DNA from: Theropithecus gelada
Lineage: Eukaryota > Chordata > Mammalia > Primates > Cercopithecidae
Length of the DNA: 64,000 nt
NCBI RefSeq assembly: GCF_003255815.1
Contig: NC_037683.1
Coordinates: forward strand, 79,171,440-79,235,439
Reading direction: 5' to 3'
A model generated the notes under the pieces. The model had not been told where the DNA came from. It was given only the letters and a program-made list of their open reading frames with translations, and ran no database searches. The translations under genes were made by a program, and so were the position numbers. Below, one piece after another: positions 12,427-24,512 of the stretch. The first letter of the stretch is position 1. Each line of letters begins with the position of its first letter.

Positions 12427-12609
12427 ATAAAAAACTAGCCGGGCGAGATGGCGGGCGCCTGTAGTCCCAGCTACTCGGGAGGCTGAGGCAGGAGAATGGC
12501 GTGAACCCGGGAGGCGGAGCTTGCAGTGAGTTGAGATCTGGCCACTGCACTCCAGCCTGGGCGGCAGAGCGAGACTCCGTCTCAAAAAAAAAAAAAAAAA
12601 AAAAAAAAA
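12427..12609 (+). mobile_element. 5'-truncated AluY (Old World monkey type)
   Basis: Starts at actagccgggcgagatggcg, continues through GAGATCTGGCCACTGCAC and GGGCGGCAGAGCG, and ends in a long A tract. It lacks the left monomer. Confidence 0.88.
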
Positions 12610-12941
12610 TAGCCTAAATCTGGAATGTAATCAAGTGTACCACAAACATAGTTGCCTCATCAACAACAAATACTGTTTATATCCCCTATGGATTGAGAGT
12701 CCCTGATACATGCATCAAGAACTGTCTCTGAGTAGTACATCCTCATTTTTCTCTGGTTCCCTTGTGGTCTATCATCTATTCAATCCAATTTAGTTGAACA
12801 AACATTCATTATGCACCTATTAAGTGTTAGGGATTTTCAGATAGTGTGCTACCACTTTTAAATAACAGAGAAGCTTCCCATTAGCACACACATTTCCCAA
12901 CTCTGCTAGCCAAGCCCAGTAAGTATAAATAAATGGAGATA

Positions 12942-13169
12942 CAGGTTGAGTATCCCCTAACTGAAATGCTTAGGAGCAGAAGTATTTTGAGTTTTGAATT
13001 TTTTTCAGATTTTGGAATATTTGCATTATACTACAAGTTGAGCATCCCAAATCTGCAAATCCCAAATCTGAAATGAGTATTTCCTTGGAGCATCATGTCA
13101 GTGCTCAAACAGTTTCAGATTTTGGAACATTTTGGAGTTTTGATTTTTGAATTTGGGGTACTCAACTTG
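12942..13169. mobile_element. Short Tigger/MER2-like DNA transposon with TIRs
   Basis: 228 bp with inverted ends (left caggttgagtatcccc; right, read inverted, caagttgagtacccc). It is bounded on both sides by TA (12940-12941 and 13170-13171), the target of Tc1/mariner transposases. The inside holds the GAAATGCTTAGGAGCAGAAG and 'ttttggaatatttgcat' blocks typical of MER2-like elements. It is non-autonomous and has no ORF. Confidence 0.75.
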
Positions 13170-13238
13170 TATTAGCATTGGGCAAAGGAAAGTTAATGAA
13201 CATAGGCTGAGCATCACAATGGGCTCTGTGCCAAACAG

Positions 13239-13371
13239 TACAGTTATACAGGCCATATTAGGCAAATTAAAACACAGCTGCTGAAAGCCCACCCCTGGCT
13301 GGTGGGTTAAGGAAATGGAAGCCATCAGATGAAGGGGTGATATAGGCTGTATAACCACCCCAAAGTACCAA
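13239..13371 (-). repeat. Inverted duplication, right arm
   Basis: 133 bp. It begins 68 bp beyond the right TIR of the MER2-like transposon and pairs with the arm at 11635-11769. Confidence 0.85.
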
Positions 13372-13499
13372 GCGAGGTGCTTTTGATGTATTAGAGTTTA
13401 ATTATCACAACAATTTTCGAGCGTACGTGTTATTGTCACCCTTTTTACTGATGGAGAAACCAAGGCTTTAATAAGTTAAATGAATTGCAAAACAAGTAG

Positions 13500-13985
13500 T
13501 AATTACTATTTTTTTGGTGTATTTTTTATTGTGGTAAAATACACATAATGTAAGCATAACATATAACATAACATTTGGCCATGTGCGGTGGCTCATGCCT
13601 GTAATCCCAGCACTTTGGGAGGCCGAGGCAGGTGGATCGCTTGAGGTCAGGAGTTGGAGACCAGCCTGGCCAACATAGTGAAACTCCGTCTCTATTAGAA
13701 ATACAAAAATTAGCCGGCGTGGTGGTATGTGCTGGTAATCCCAGCTACTCGGGGGACTGAGGCAGGAGAATTGCTTGAACCTTTTGAACAACAACAATGA
13801 AAAACATAACATTTAATCATTTTTAACTGTACAATTCAGTGGCATTAAATACATCTATGATGTAGTATAATCATTACTACTATTTCAAAAATTTTTAATT
13901 ATCCTAAACAGAAACTCTATACTCATTAAACAATAATTTCCCATTACTCCCTCCCCACCCACCTTGGTAGCCTCTATTCTACTTT
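13500..13985 (-). repeat. Old L1-like fragment split by an Alu
   Basis: The parts either side of the Alu (gtattttttattgtggtaaaatac; tgtacaattcagtggcattaa ... cattactccctccccaccc ... ctctattctactttctg) resemble a common L1M 3' region read in reverse. Family is from memory. Confidence 0.45.
13577..13802 (+). repeat. 3'-truncated Alu with AAC-rich tail and perfect TSD
   Basis: Starts at ggccatgtgcggtgg and stops after gcttgaacc, then tail ttttgaacaacaacaatga. Perfect 12-bp duplication aacataacattt (13565-13576 and 13803-13814). Confidence 0.88.
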
Positions 13986-14391
13986 CTGATCACTGTTGTT
14001 TCTAATGATACTTAGCTGGCATTACTGGGAAGCAGCAGAATGTGGTGATGTGAATGAGGGCTCTAACGCCAGAAGCCAAAGTTCCAAACTTGACTTCTTT
14101 AGGCTTAAAATTTATTTCTGTAAATCTAGTACACTAATTGCAATTTCTTTTTCCATTTCAAACAGAGGAGGCAAGGTCTCAGCTGTATTTTGGTCAGAAA
14201 AACTAGATAACTTCATAGAGGAAAATGAATAGTTGGCTTCAGAATACAGAACTCAGGAAGACACTTCTGATGGCAATTACAAGGGTATATTAATAGTGGT
14301 GCAAAGAAATTATGAGGGGCCAGGGAACCTTCTGACTTGGGAAAGGATCCCAAAGTGTAGCTTATGAGTCTGGTGCTGAAACAGAAAAATC

Positions 14392-14694
14392 TTTTTTTTT
14401 TTTTTTCTTCCAGATAGGGTTTCACTCGTCACCCAGGCTGGAGTGCAATGGTGCAATCTCGGCTCACTGCAACCTCTGCCTCACAGGCACAAGTGATCCT
14501 TCCACCTCACCTCAGCCTCCCAAGTAGCTGGGACCACAGGCATGCACCACCACGCCCAGCTAATTTTCGTATTTTTGGTAGAGATGGGGTTTTGCCATAA
14601 TGCCCAGGCTGGTCTCAAACTCCTGAACCCAAGTAATCCGCCCACCTCAGCCTCCCAAAGTGCTAGAATTACAGTAAGCCACAGCACCCAGCCT
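14392..14694 (-). repeat. Alu element
   Basis: Diverged dimer between agaaaaatctt copies (before 14392 and at about 14700). Confidence 0.87.
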
Positions 14695-14719
14695 TCAAAA
14701 AGAAAAATCTTAACTAGCA

Positions 14720-14840
14720 AACAAAGACACAGACACACAGATACACACATGCACACACACGTGTATGTGCAACATAAAGGGTTCCAGTGATTACACACAT
14801 ATATACATATATGTGTATACACACACGCACACACATATCC
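14720..14840. repeat. CA/TG-rich imperfect simple repeat
   Basis: Alternating purine-pyrimidine tracts (acacagacacacagatacacac; cacacacacgtgtatgtg; acatatatacatatatgtgtatac) after an Alu. Confidence 0.85.
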
Positions 14841-14876
14841 TTATCGATGCATACATCTATCTCTATATCTATTGTG

Positions 14877-15275
14877 ATAGTTAGTATTATCTGTCAACTT
14901 GACTGCACCAGGGGAGCCTAGAATAAACATTGTTCCTGGGTGTGTCTGTGAGGGTGTTTCCAGGTGAGGTGAGCATTTGAATCAGTGAACTGAGTAAATT
15001 GCCCTCCCTAGTGTGGGTGGGTATCATCCAATCCACTGAGGGCTTGAATAGTAGAGGAAGGAGGAATGTGTCTCTCTTTCTTCCTGTGTGCCTGTTTGAG
15101 CTGTCACGTCGGTCTTCTCTTGCCCTTGGATTGGGATTTACTTATCAGCTTCTGAGTTCTCAGGCCTTTGGACTCAACTAGAATATGACACCACTGGCTT
15201 TCCTGAGTCTCCAGCTTGCAACAGCAGATCATGGGACTTGGTCGTCAAAACCACATAAGCCAATTCCTCATAATA
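14877..15275 (+). repeat. ERVL LTR, MLT2-like
   Basis: Landmarks: tgtcaacttgactgcacca, gggtgtgtctgtgagggtgt, gggtgggtatcatccaatcc, ctcaggcctttggactc and agccaattcctcataata. Family assignment is from remembered consensus, so the subfamily is uncertain. Confidence 0.65.
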
Positions 15276-15292
15276 GATATTCCTATGTATAT

Positions 15293-15380
15293 GTGTGTGC
15301 ACACACACATACACACACACACTTGATCCTTTTTATCTGGACAAGCCTGACTAATTATCTATCTACCTATCTATCTATGG
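15293..15380. repeat. (CA)n and (CTAT)n simple repeats
   Basis: CA tract at about 15299-15322 and ctatctacctatctatctatgg at about 15357-15380, beyond the MLT2-like LTR end. Confidence 0.85.
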
Positions 15381-16006
15381 ACCAATGTGTGGCTTAAAAT
15401 ACTGGTACCCATTCTGCCCTGATCCAAGGGCAAAGAGCTCTCAGAGTTCTCAACAAAACAACTTGAAAGTAGCATTTCACTTGTCAGAGAGTGAGGATAA
15501 GTGAACCTGATGAAAACACACATCCAGTTCCCTTTGAGGTACAGCTGAATAAGTGTAGTGACCCAACTATCTCCAAAGTAACAACTTTACACGACCCAGC
15601 AAGCTCACAGCAAAGTCATACAAGTCTAGGGAAATCACAGTGCTCCTTGAAAAATGTCCCAGCCCGGACCTTTGAAAGATGGACAAACTTGTCATCTGCT
15701 AGAAGAAACCTTGGAGAAAAACAGGTCCAGGGGTGACAGCTGAGGCCAGCCCATACGAGCCAATTAATTTTGGGCTAATAGTTGTACCTGTCTGAACCAA
15801 GTTAATAGTATCTATTGCATAAAGCAGATATGGGGATTATATGAGGAAATTTATGTCAACAGTGCTTGGCCATTGCCTGGCACAAAGAATATGGTCAAGA
15901 AATACGTTTTCTCTTAATGGCAGTAGAAGCCGCTGTTTCTAAAACATTCCCTATGTTGTCAAAAGTATGTATTTTTCTTTATAACTTGCAAAGGAAGCAT
16001 TATCAT

Positions 16007-16037
16007 CGTGTGTGTGTGTGTGTGTGTATGTGTGTAT
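16007..16037. repeat. (TG)n microsatellite
   Basis: About 14 TG units with one interruption. Confidence 0.92.
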
Positions 16038-16713
16038 ACGGATGAGGAAACTCAATCTCGGAGAAGTTAAATAATGGCCGGAGGTGCAGCTGGAAGTGGC
16101 AGGACTAGAATTTAAGGCAGGCCGTGTGGACTTCCTCAGTCTGCCTGTTCGCCAGCCTCCTTTCATCTTTCAACACTCATTGCCCAATCTGACCTTACAT
16201 AGTGGGCTCTAAAAAAAAAGGTCAAGCCAGAAGCCAGATATTTATTTCTTAGTAAGGGATGAAGGGAGAATGTCGGGGGAAAATACTTTAGTATGTGTCC
16301 TGGCTTTACCCATTCTCCTCTGGATGGGCAAAGTTATGGACTTTTATTTCCTCAGACTTCTGGCAGTTGTTTGTTCCCACCAACAAGGGCAGTGTCACTA
16401 AATCAGTGCCACCAACTCAGTGGAGGGAGGCAGGTGGTAATGCTGAGCAGTTTCAATGACAACATACATCACAGCTGTTCACCCCATGAGTATCAAAATG
16501 GGGATAGGCCTGAAAGCTAATCGGGTTACAGAGTTGTTCAAAGAAAGATATTTGGAGGCAAATAGCTTCTGTGGAGACCATCTTATCCTCCATGACCTTG
16601 CTGGTGTATTCCGATGTCCCTCTTAGCAGGGGGATGTGGAGTTTGGGACCAAAGATTTTGTAACATTGAATTCAACTCTGAAGCATGAATTCACATTTAA
16701 AATTAAAGCAATT

Positions 16714-17010
16714 TGGGGCTAGGTGTGGTGGCTCATGCCTGTAATCCCAGCACTTTGGGAGGCTGAGGAGGGCAGATCACTTGAGGTCAGGAGTTTGAGG
16801 CCAGCCTGACCAATAAGGTGAAACCCCATCTCTACTAAAATACAAAAATTAGCTGGGAGTGATGAGTCATACTTGTAATCCCAGCTACTTGGGAGGCTGA
16901 GGCAGGAGAATCGCTTGTGCCTGGGAGGCAGAGGTTGCAGTGAGCTGAGATTGCACCATTGCACTGCAGCCTGAGTGACAGAACGAGACTCCACCTCAAA
17001 AATAAATTAA
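16714..17010 (+). repeat. AluS-type element
   Basis: Full length, with flanks attaaagcaatttgg and attaaagcagtttgg as the target duplication. Confidence 0.92.
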
Positions 17011-18627
17011 ATAACATTAAAGCAGTTTGGATTATAAGGTCTTAAAAGTTTTCTGCCTCAAAACTTTGGTGATGCCATCTTTCTCAGTGGCCATTTTCTT
17101 GTCCTTTTGACTGACCTATTTTCTTTTCTCCTTTTACTGTGGCCACTCTCTAAGATTCCTTGTTTCTAGGGTCCTTCATTTCTCATAGCTTTGGGGAATT
17201 CAAGCCCTTGAAGTGTCACCTCAGGATTGGGTTGCTGTGAATGCCCCCCAAACCATCCTCCTCTCCTCAGTCCTTTCTTAAACTCATCTGCCTTGAATGC
17301 CACAACCAGAATTGTCTTACTTTCAACCTTTTACTCAACAGCTTCCAATTATTTTCTCCTTCTCAAGCTTAAGCCTTCTCAAGTTGGATCTGACAACCAC
17401 TATTATTCAAATAATGTTTTTATCTTATGAAAAAAAGAGATCCATTTAGAATAATAATTGGGGGCAACCTCAGTCAACTAAACTTGCAGCGGGTATAACC
17501 TTCAGGGATAGCAGTCAACTCATGAAATGTTGTATGGATGGGGTAGCACAGAAAAGCAAAAGTCAACTTGAAAGGATTGCAGTAAAGGCAAGAAGGGAAT
17601 TTACTTGCTAATCTAGCAAACTCAATATTGAAGTGACTATATTATCAGGAGTTATTATTGGAAAGAAGATAATAGGTAGCACTGAAAATGTCATGGGCCC
17701 TGTGTTTCTTCCTAACCAACGATTCATTTTTCATTGGACCCACAACAGGAAGTAATTCATCCTGTTATAAAGGATGTAACATTTCCTTCCATTGACATAG
17801 CAGGCAGGAGTTTGGTGATTTTACTGGAAATGACGGTTTTTTTTCCTTGGAGAGAATTCTGTTTCTATGAAGCACACACAGATGCTGCCACCAATCTGAA
17901 ACTCAGGTTAGAGAGGAAGAGAGGCTCAGCGGCATACAGGATAGCATGAGTTTAACTGGGAACATGTCAGAAACAGCCAGCAATTTTATTTTTTTTTTTG
18001 AACAGGGAATATTGAGAATAAGCAAAGCCTGCTTTTATAGAATTCAACTGATGCATTCCCAGTTAAAGATATTGAGATGGTATGTTAGCAAAGTCTATGA
18101 ACTTCTTGGGATAAGTAATTAGAACAGAGAGGAGGGAATTGGACATGCCAGCCAGATAGTGTGGCACCTATGGAAGAGAGTGAAGGTAAGGTCAGAATAC
18201 TATTCCCAGTCCCGCTGTGTGTGTTCTTACCTCTGCCTTGGTGATGATGGAATTGACGTGGCTATTGTGAGTCACTGTGTGCCTGTCCTTTATCACTCAT
18301 TGTACTGAGGATAAAATCATAAATTGTTCACAGTTTTCATCATAGTCATTGCCAGTAAAATTCTTTTGTCATCTTCATTATGCCCAAAGTTCACTCTTCT
18401 CCCTTGCTGCCGTTGACTCAAGGTGTTTGGAAAAGATGAGCCCTAGCTGATTTTCAGGGGGGGCAAAATAAGTGGATAGTGCTTCTTCAAAATGCTCGTT
18501 TCTCTCAACTTCCTTCCATCAGGAGGTGCTGCATCTCACAGAAACAAACTGCATTTTCCATGTGGACTCTCGTTGGATATTAGCTGCCATCTGCTTTGTG
18601 CCCTCTCCAGAAACTACTACAGGTCCC
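17011..18627. other. No gene seen
   Basis: 1.6 kb of mostly unique-looking sequence. The longest frames (about 70 codons) lack any motif and a Kozak or splice context. Confidence 0.5.
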
Positions 18628-19022
18628 TGTCATGGGATGAACTGTGTACCTTCAAAATTCATGTGCTGAAGTCCTAACCCCTAATACCTCAGACTGTGAC
18701 TATATTTGGAGAGAGTCTTTAAAGAAGTCATTAAGGTAAATGAGGTCATTTGGGTGAACTCAAATCCAATCTATGACTGGTGTCCTTATAAGAAGAGATT
18801 AGGACACAGACACACAGAGAAGGAAGACCATATGAAAACATAGGGAGAAGACGGCCATCTACAAACAAAGGAGAGAGACCCGAAAAGAAACCAACTCTGC
18901 TGGTACCTTGATTCTGAATTTCTAGCCTGCAGAACTGTGAAGAAATAAATTTCTGCTGTGTAAGCCAGCCAGTCTGTGGTACTTCGTTATAATATGTGGT
19001 ACCCCATATTATACTAATACGG
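18628..19022 (+). repeat. MLT1-type MaLR LTR
   Basis: Shows the family landmarks in order: tgaactgtgtaccttcaaaattcatgtgctgaagtcctaac (start), gactggtgtccttataagaag, gaagacggccatctac, and an aataaatttctg poly(A) signal before tactaata. It appears complete. Confidence 0.8.
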
Positions 19023-20061
19023 GATCATTTCTGCCACCTGCATTGCTGACTCCTGAATGTGGGGACAAGGGCAATTGTGTTTGTTAGACACACAGAAAGC
19101 ACAGATATGACCTACATCAAGCCTAGACTCCTGCTCCTTGTTTTCTAGGTTCTCTCCAATCTTCCTCTCCTCTTCTGCATTCCAAGGCTTATCTCTCCGG
19201 CATGAACTTTACATGACCATCAGACAAGGTTCCTTCCTGTCTTGCTCACTGCACCTCCCCTATACACTGCTAAGTTCCACTCCTCCAGTGTCCTGATGTG
19301 GTCCCTTATCCACCCAGCCCCCAAAGCCTAGATTTCGATTGCTTCTCCACTATTCTCACCTTCTTCTAGACAGGTACCCTGCTTTCTAATTGGTACCACA
19401 CCACTTCAGGCTTGAGTTTTCTTTCTTCATAGACTTTCCAATTTTTTTTTTAAAGGTATATTTAGGCTTACACAGGTACATAAAATGAAGCAAGATAACA
19501 TAAATTTGGCAGTGGGGAGAAAGGAAAACAACGACAGAGAAATATTAAAGAGAGCCAGGAATGAAACCAACATCGGAGAGCAGGCTCATCTTGCTACAGA
19601 TTTGGCTCACTTTTCAAGAACCCAACTTAAAAATGGAAACTTTACAGTTATACAATTCACACTGTATATAAAATGGAAACAAACTGATTGCTCAGAAGTA
19701 AAACTGTTCCTGATATTATTGAAAGAAGTACATTTCTCCTGAGAGTTCTAAAACTGCTTTATGTAATGAATGGCATTTTCAGCATCTTCACAGTGGCCAA
19801 GCGATGAGGTTTTTTGAATGCTCTCACAGCATTATACCAAAGTTTAGTTCAGTTAGGCTATAGTAAGTCCTCAGTTAATCCAAGGGCTTAGATTTTCAAG
19901 GTCTTAGAGGAAGAAAGGGATTACATACGCTGCAGGCAGTTTATCATTGCTTCTTTTAAATGAGCAATGAATTTAGCAATGGCAAGAGCCTACAAACAGA
20001 ATTCTGGGTTGCCAAGTAAGTTTTGATTGCTTATACTAAAGGCAACAAAAGCCAGGAATAG

Positions 20062-20356
20062 GCCGGCCACGGTGGCTCATGCCTGTAATCCCAGCACTTT
20101 GGGAAGCCAAAGCGGGTGGATCCCCTGAGGTCAGGAGTTCAAAACCAGCCTGATCAACATGGCGAAACCCTGTCTCTACTAATAATACAAAAAGTAGCTG
20201 GGCATGGTGGTTCATGCCTGTAATCCCAGCTACTTGGGAGGCTGAAGCAAGAGAATCACTTGAACTTGGGGGACAGAGCTTGTGGTAAGCTGAGATCACG
20301 CCATTGTACTCTAGCCTAGGCTAAAGAGCGAAACTCTGTCTCAAAAGAAAGATAAG
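20062..20356 (+). repeat. Alu element
   Basis: Full-length dimer from ggccggccacggtgg to gtctcaaaagaaagataag, flanked by aaaagccaggaata and aaagagccaggagtg. Confidence 0.9.
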
Positions 20357-21289
20357 AAAAAGAGCCAGGAGTGAAGATGTGATTCCATTTGACAGTGCTC
20401 TAAAGCCAAAGACCACCAGGAATGCACCTGAAGTCAAACTGAGTTGGGTTTTTCTTGGCTTGTTGCACTGAGGGAGACTGCATATCAAGGGGACACATGG
20501 GTGGAAGGCACAGAGAGAAGGTGTGAGAGGTTTACATTATGATATTTGAGCTGGTGTTAGATGATTTTGGAGAGAGTTCAAGGAAGCATGTGTTGCTCCG
20601 GATACGGTGCTATCAGGAACTGGGCCAATTCTGATTGGGTATCTGAATTTTTATCAAGAAGGCAGGAAGAATAAAGTGTGATTAAAGCTGTGATTATTAA
20701 GAAACTATAGTCTCTCTCATAAGCTGAGATAAATATTTGGTTATTTTGGTAGTTTTCACAGTGGCCTTATTTTTGTCTGTGCTCAGACATGACTGTGGAG
20801 TGAATGTATTTCTGTCTCACTTTATTACAGTGATAGAATGGCCTTGTCTAGCGTTGTTTTCTATAATAGCAATACCAAGATCTAACTGCTAGTGCCAGCC
20901 GGCTCCCAACTGTCAGGGGCTGTGTTTATTTCTCCCACTCTATAGACTGAGGAGCCTGATAAGTATGGATGAACCAGAGGAAATGTCTTGAAAGAGACAA
21001 GATTTTACCCTAAAACTTTGGTTTGAATCAGTGTAAACGTACAGGCAAATAAGGAAATTGAGACTTCTCTTATTTCTTCTAATAGATAATTTAACCATCT
21101 AAGTCTTAGGGCAAACCCTTCCCCCAAGCAATATCAAGCTTAAAATTTGATTTTGATCTTGGCATATTGATCCTAGAGCCTTGGATCATCTGGCTTAGCT
21201 CCAAGGCATGTGCTATGTGTGAACTTTCCTTCAGCATTTACAGATTATAGCTGTGACTTCTTCATGTTACTTATTAAAAATATAACTCC

Positions 21290-22230
21290 TTTTTTTGTTT
21301 ACAAAAGCTGAACTTTATATAAACCATTAACTCAAAGAATTATTACTAAAATATTACATTTCAGAAAGTATGAAACAGGGAATAAAACCTATAATTCCAT
21401 TAGCAACACTAACCCAACTATAGTTATCTTGCTTATTCCTCTAACGACTCTAACCCAGCTACTGTCATCTTTGTTTATTCTTTTTCATGACCATTTAAAA
21501 ATAGTTTTAATTATACTGTATAACATTCTATAATTTGCTATTTTACTTTATAATGTGTTGTTTTTCCTTACATCTCTGCTTTTCCATGTAACTATAGAAT
21601 CATTTTAATGATTGTTTTTATTGGCTGCATAAAATTTCACATAAATTTACCATTTTCTTATATTTCTGATAGAAATGTGTAATTATTTTCTTTGTATTTC
21701 TGTTTTACTAGCATTAGGATGAGGATTTTCCAAGTTTGTAGAATTATCTTTTTCTTCGAAAATAATTGTCCTTTCAACCCAGAGCTTTTCAAGATTTTCT
21801 CTTTGTGCTTGAAGTTTGAAGTTTTGCCAAAGTATGGATAAATGTCTCTCTTCTTTCAATAATATTGCCTGAAGTTTGTTAGGCATTTTCAACCTAAAAT
21901 GGTTTTTTGTTTTTTTTTTTCTTTTTAGCTTTTGCTGCTTCTCCATCTCTTCACTTTTTTTCTTTTCTTTTTCTTCTAGTGCTGGTTTCCTGGATCTAAT
22001 TCTTATCTGTTTCCTCAAGATTACTAGACCTTTGTATTTTTTTTCTTGAGAATTTACTTATTTTATCCTTTTGATCTTCCAGGCCATTGAATTTGAGTAT
22101 CATCAGTGATCATCGTTTCCTTAAATTCATCTGCTGACTTAAAAAAAAAAAATTAATGGATGTTTTCTAGGAAGTCTTTTGTTTTGTGCTGAATTTGAAT
22201 CCCTTTAAATACTCTTTTGATAATTTACTT
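21290..22230 (-). repeat. Probable ancient LINE relic with a Lys/Glu-rich open frame
   Basis: On the minus strand an open frame (22018-21683) of 111 codons has a basic, charged, coiled-coil-like composition (EEKEKKKSEEMEKQQKLKRK). It is followed by A-rich DNA resembling an L1M 3' end (atgcagccaataaaaac; acatggaaaagcagagatg). I recognise no cellular gene. Confidence 0.4.
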
Positions 22231-23255
22231 TTTCATTTTTTTAATACGTTGCCCTCTGCCTGTTCCAGTCAGCTTTATTTCATGAGGGACCTGTTAATCC
22301 TTGTTTTTTTTTTCCCCTCTCTCTAATTGTCGAGCACCTTAGCATCTGGCTATTTTTCTTTGCTGATCACTGGAGTTCAGTGGCTGGGATACCTTAACTG
22401 GGATTGAGGGTGGGGTGAGATTGTCTGAGAAACAGAAGGTGTGGTGATCTGGCCCTGAAAACCGGCTGGGCTGCAGTGAGAAGTCATCAACTCCCTATCA
22501 TGGCATGAGGCAGGGTGGAGGAGGAGGGAGGCTCTCTATGGCTTTCCCAGCCTCAGGGGGAGCCTTCAGTCCACCCTCACAGCTCCTCATCAGCTTCTCT
22601 GGGCCTGGTGAGACTGGCCAATGTCAACTTTGTCAACTTTCCCTACAGAGGTTTAGGGATCTCAGGGGATCAAGCTATTCCCAGGATCTGGCTGCTTCAG
22701 ATCCTTGCACTGGAACTACCTTCTGCTGCCTCTGCCTCCCAGGCTCCCATTTGGCCCAGAGGGTGGACATACCGCACTGATGTGCAATGTGTGCAACGTG
22801 TGTGTGCAGTTTTGCCAGTTCACTGCCCGAGTGCATGCTAGGCTGAGAGGAGTGAGATAAAGCTCAGGAGGAGCTGTATGTCTAGGAAAGGCAGGAGGCA
22901 CCAATTCACTGTCTTTCTAGATTCCCCTGCTGTCATGCTTTCTAGAATTATTTTAAATATTTCAGCTCAGTCATTCTTTCCTATAACTTTAGAATAAATC
23001 ATTCTGTGAATTTTTCTTGGGGTGGGAGAAGGAGGTAAATTAGCATCTTTCAAATATTTACTCCTGGAAGATATGGCTCTATATTAATTCAAGCTTTCTT
23101 TATTATAAGTTTCATTCTTTTCTATGTATAAAGTCACACACTTTTCTCATTAAGGTTTTTTTCAGACACTTGGTTATGATCATGAATTGTATTTCTTTTA
23201 TTTTTCTCCTTACATTTTCTTTTTAATTATGCTCATATTAATTTTCAAGATGCAG
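22231..23255. other. No gene seen; GC-richer patch at about 22490-22900
   Basis: Two overlapping plus-strand frames of 91 and 108 codons at 22505-22841 fit a locally GC-rich stretch, possibly an old LINE or LTR remnant. I recognise no protein. Confidence 0.4.
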
Positions 23256-23562
23256 GCCGGATGCGGTGGCTCATGCCTGTAATCCTAGTACTTTGGGAGG
23301 CTGAGGCGGGCAGATCACTTGGGGTCAGCAGTTAGAGACCGGCCTGAACAACATGGTGAAAACCCATCTCCACTAAAAATACAAAAATTAGCCATGCCTG
23401 CTGGTGCACACCTGTAATCCCAGCTACTCAGAAGGCTGAAGCGGGAGAATCGCTTGAACCTAGGAGGCAGAGGTTGCAGTGAGCCAAGATTGCGCCACTG
23501 CGCTGCTGGGAGACAGAGGGAGACTCTGTCTTAAAAAAAAAAAAAAAGAAAAAAAAAAAATT
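23256..23562 (+). repeat. AluS-type element
   Basis: Full length from ggccggatgcggtgg to an interrupted A tail. A short deletion lies near the end of the right monomer. Confidence 0.9.
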
Positions 23563-23779
23563 GAGATGCTCTTTAGAGAAAGTTCTTAACCTTGGATGTA
23601 GTTTAGAATCTAGATCTCTGCACAGGTTGCTCATTTCCGGGTTTCAGATGCCTTTCAGGGGTTCCCCTCTGTGCCTGTGCAGCCAGGTCCAGACGATCAC
23701 AGGGAAGATTTTCACTTACTTTTCCAATGTAGCCACAGAGAAAATGATCATGAAGTACTATAATGCACTATAATGTAGC

Positions 23780-23780
<1 letters not shown>

Positions 23781-23851
<71 letters not shown>

Positions 23852-23864
23852 CACACACACACAG
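23781..23864. repeat. Compound (TA)n(CA)n microsatellite
   Basis: About 17 TA units followed by about 14 CA units, a tatata interruption and more CA. Confidence 0.95.
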
Positions 23865-24210
23865 AGAAAATAGCCATGTATTTTATTTTTCTGTCAGAAG
23901 AAATAAGGACACTTGCTTTTTTCTTCCTCAGAAGAGATGACTCTTTTAAATGCAGTGGTAAAATAATATAGGACACATACTGGTCCAGCTTCCTGGTCTC
24001 TCTGATACTCCAAGGATCACCTTGGGGAGTCATGCCAATGACAGAATGTCTCATCAAGGACCATTTCTTATCCCAAATGGACAATTTCAAAGATTTGTTG
24101 GATTATTAATTAAATAATTTAAGGACATTATTAACAAATTAATTGTTTCTTTCTTTTCTTAAAATAAGAAATGTTTGACCCTTGCGCAAAATTTAAAAAT
24201 ATACAAAAGA

Positions 24211-24512
24211 GGCCAGGCATGGTGGCTCAAGCCTGTAATCCTAGGACTTTGGGAGGCTGAGGTGGGTGGATCACAAGGTCAGGAGACTGAGACCATGTTA
24301 GCTTACATGGTGGAAACCCGTTTCTACTTAAAAAAAAAAAAAAAAATTAGCTGGGTGTGGCGGCATGTGCCCGTAATCCCAGTTACTTGGGAGGCTGAGG
24401 CAGGAGAGTTGCTTGAACCCAGGAGGTGGAGGTTGCAGTGAGCTGAGATAATGTCACTGCACTCCAGCCTGGCGACAAAGCTAGACTCCGTCTCAAAAAA
24501 AAAAAAAAAAAA
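24211..24512 (+). repeat. AluS-type element followed by CA repeat
   Basis: Full-length dimer whose A tail passes directly into (ca)n at 24514-24538, a common microsatellite birth site. Confidence 0.9.

Noticed and set aside
14481..14834. 117-codon minus-strand frame
   Set aside because: Made of Alu sequence joined to a CA/TG simple repeat; the Cys/Val-rich N-terminus is microsatellite translation.
16562..16700. Possible exon with splice-like sites near 16560-16690
   Set aside because: Candidate AG and GT borders do not enclose a conserved reading frame and no neighbouring exon exists.
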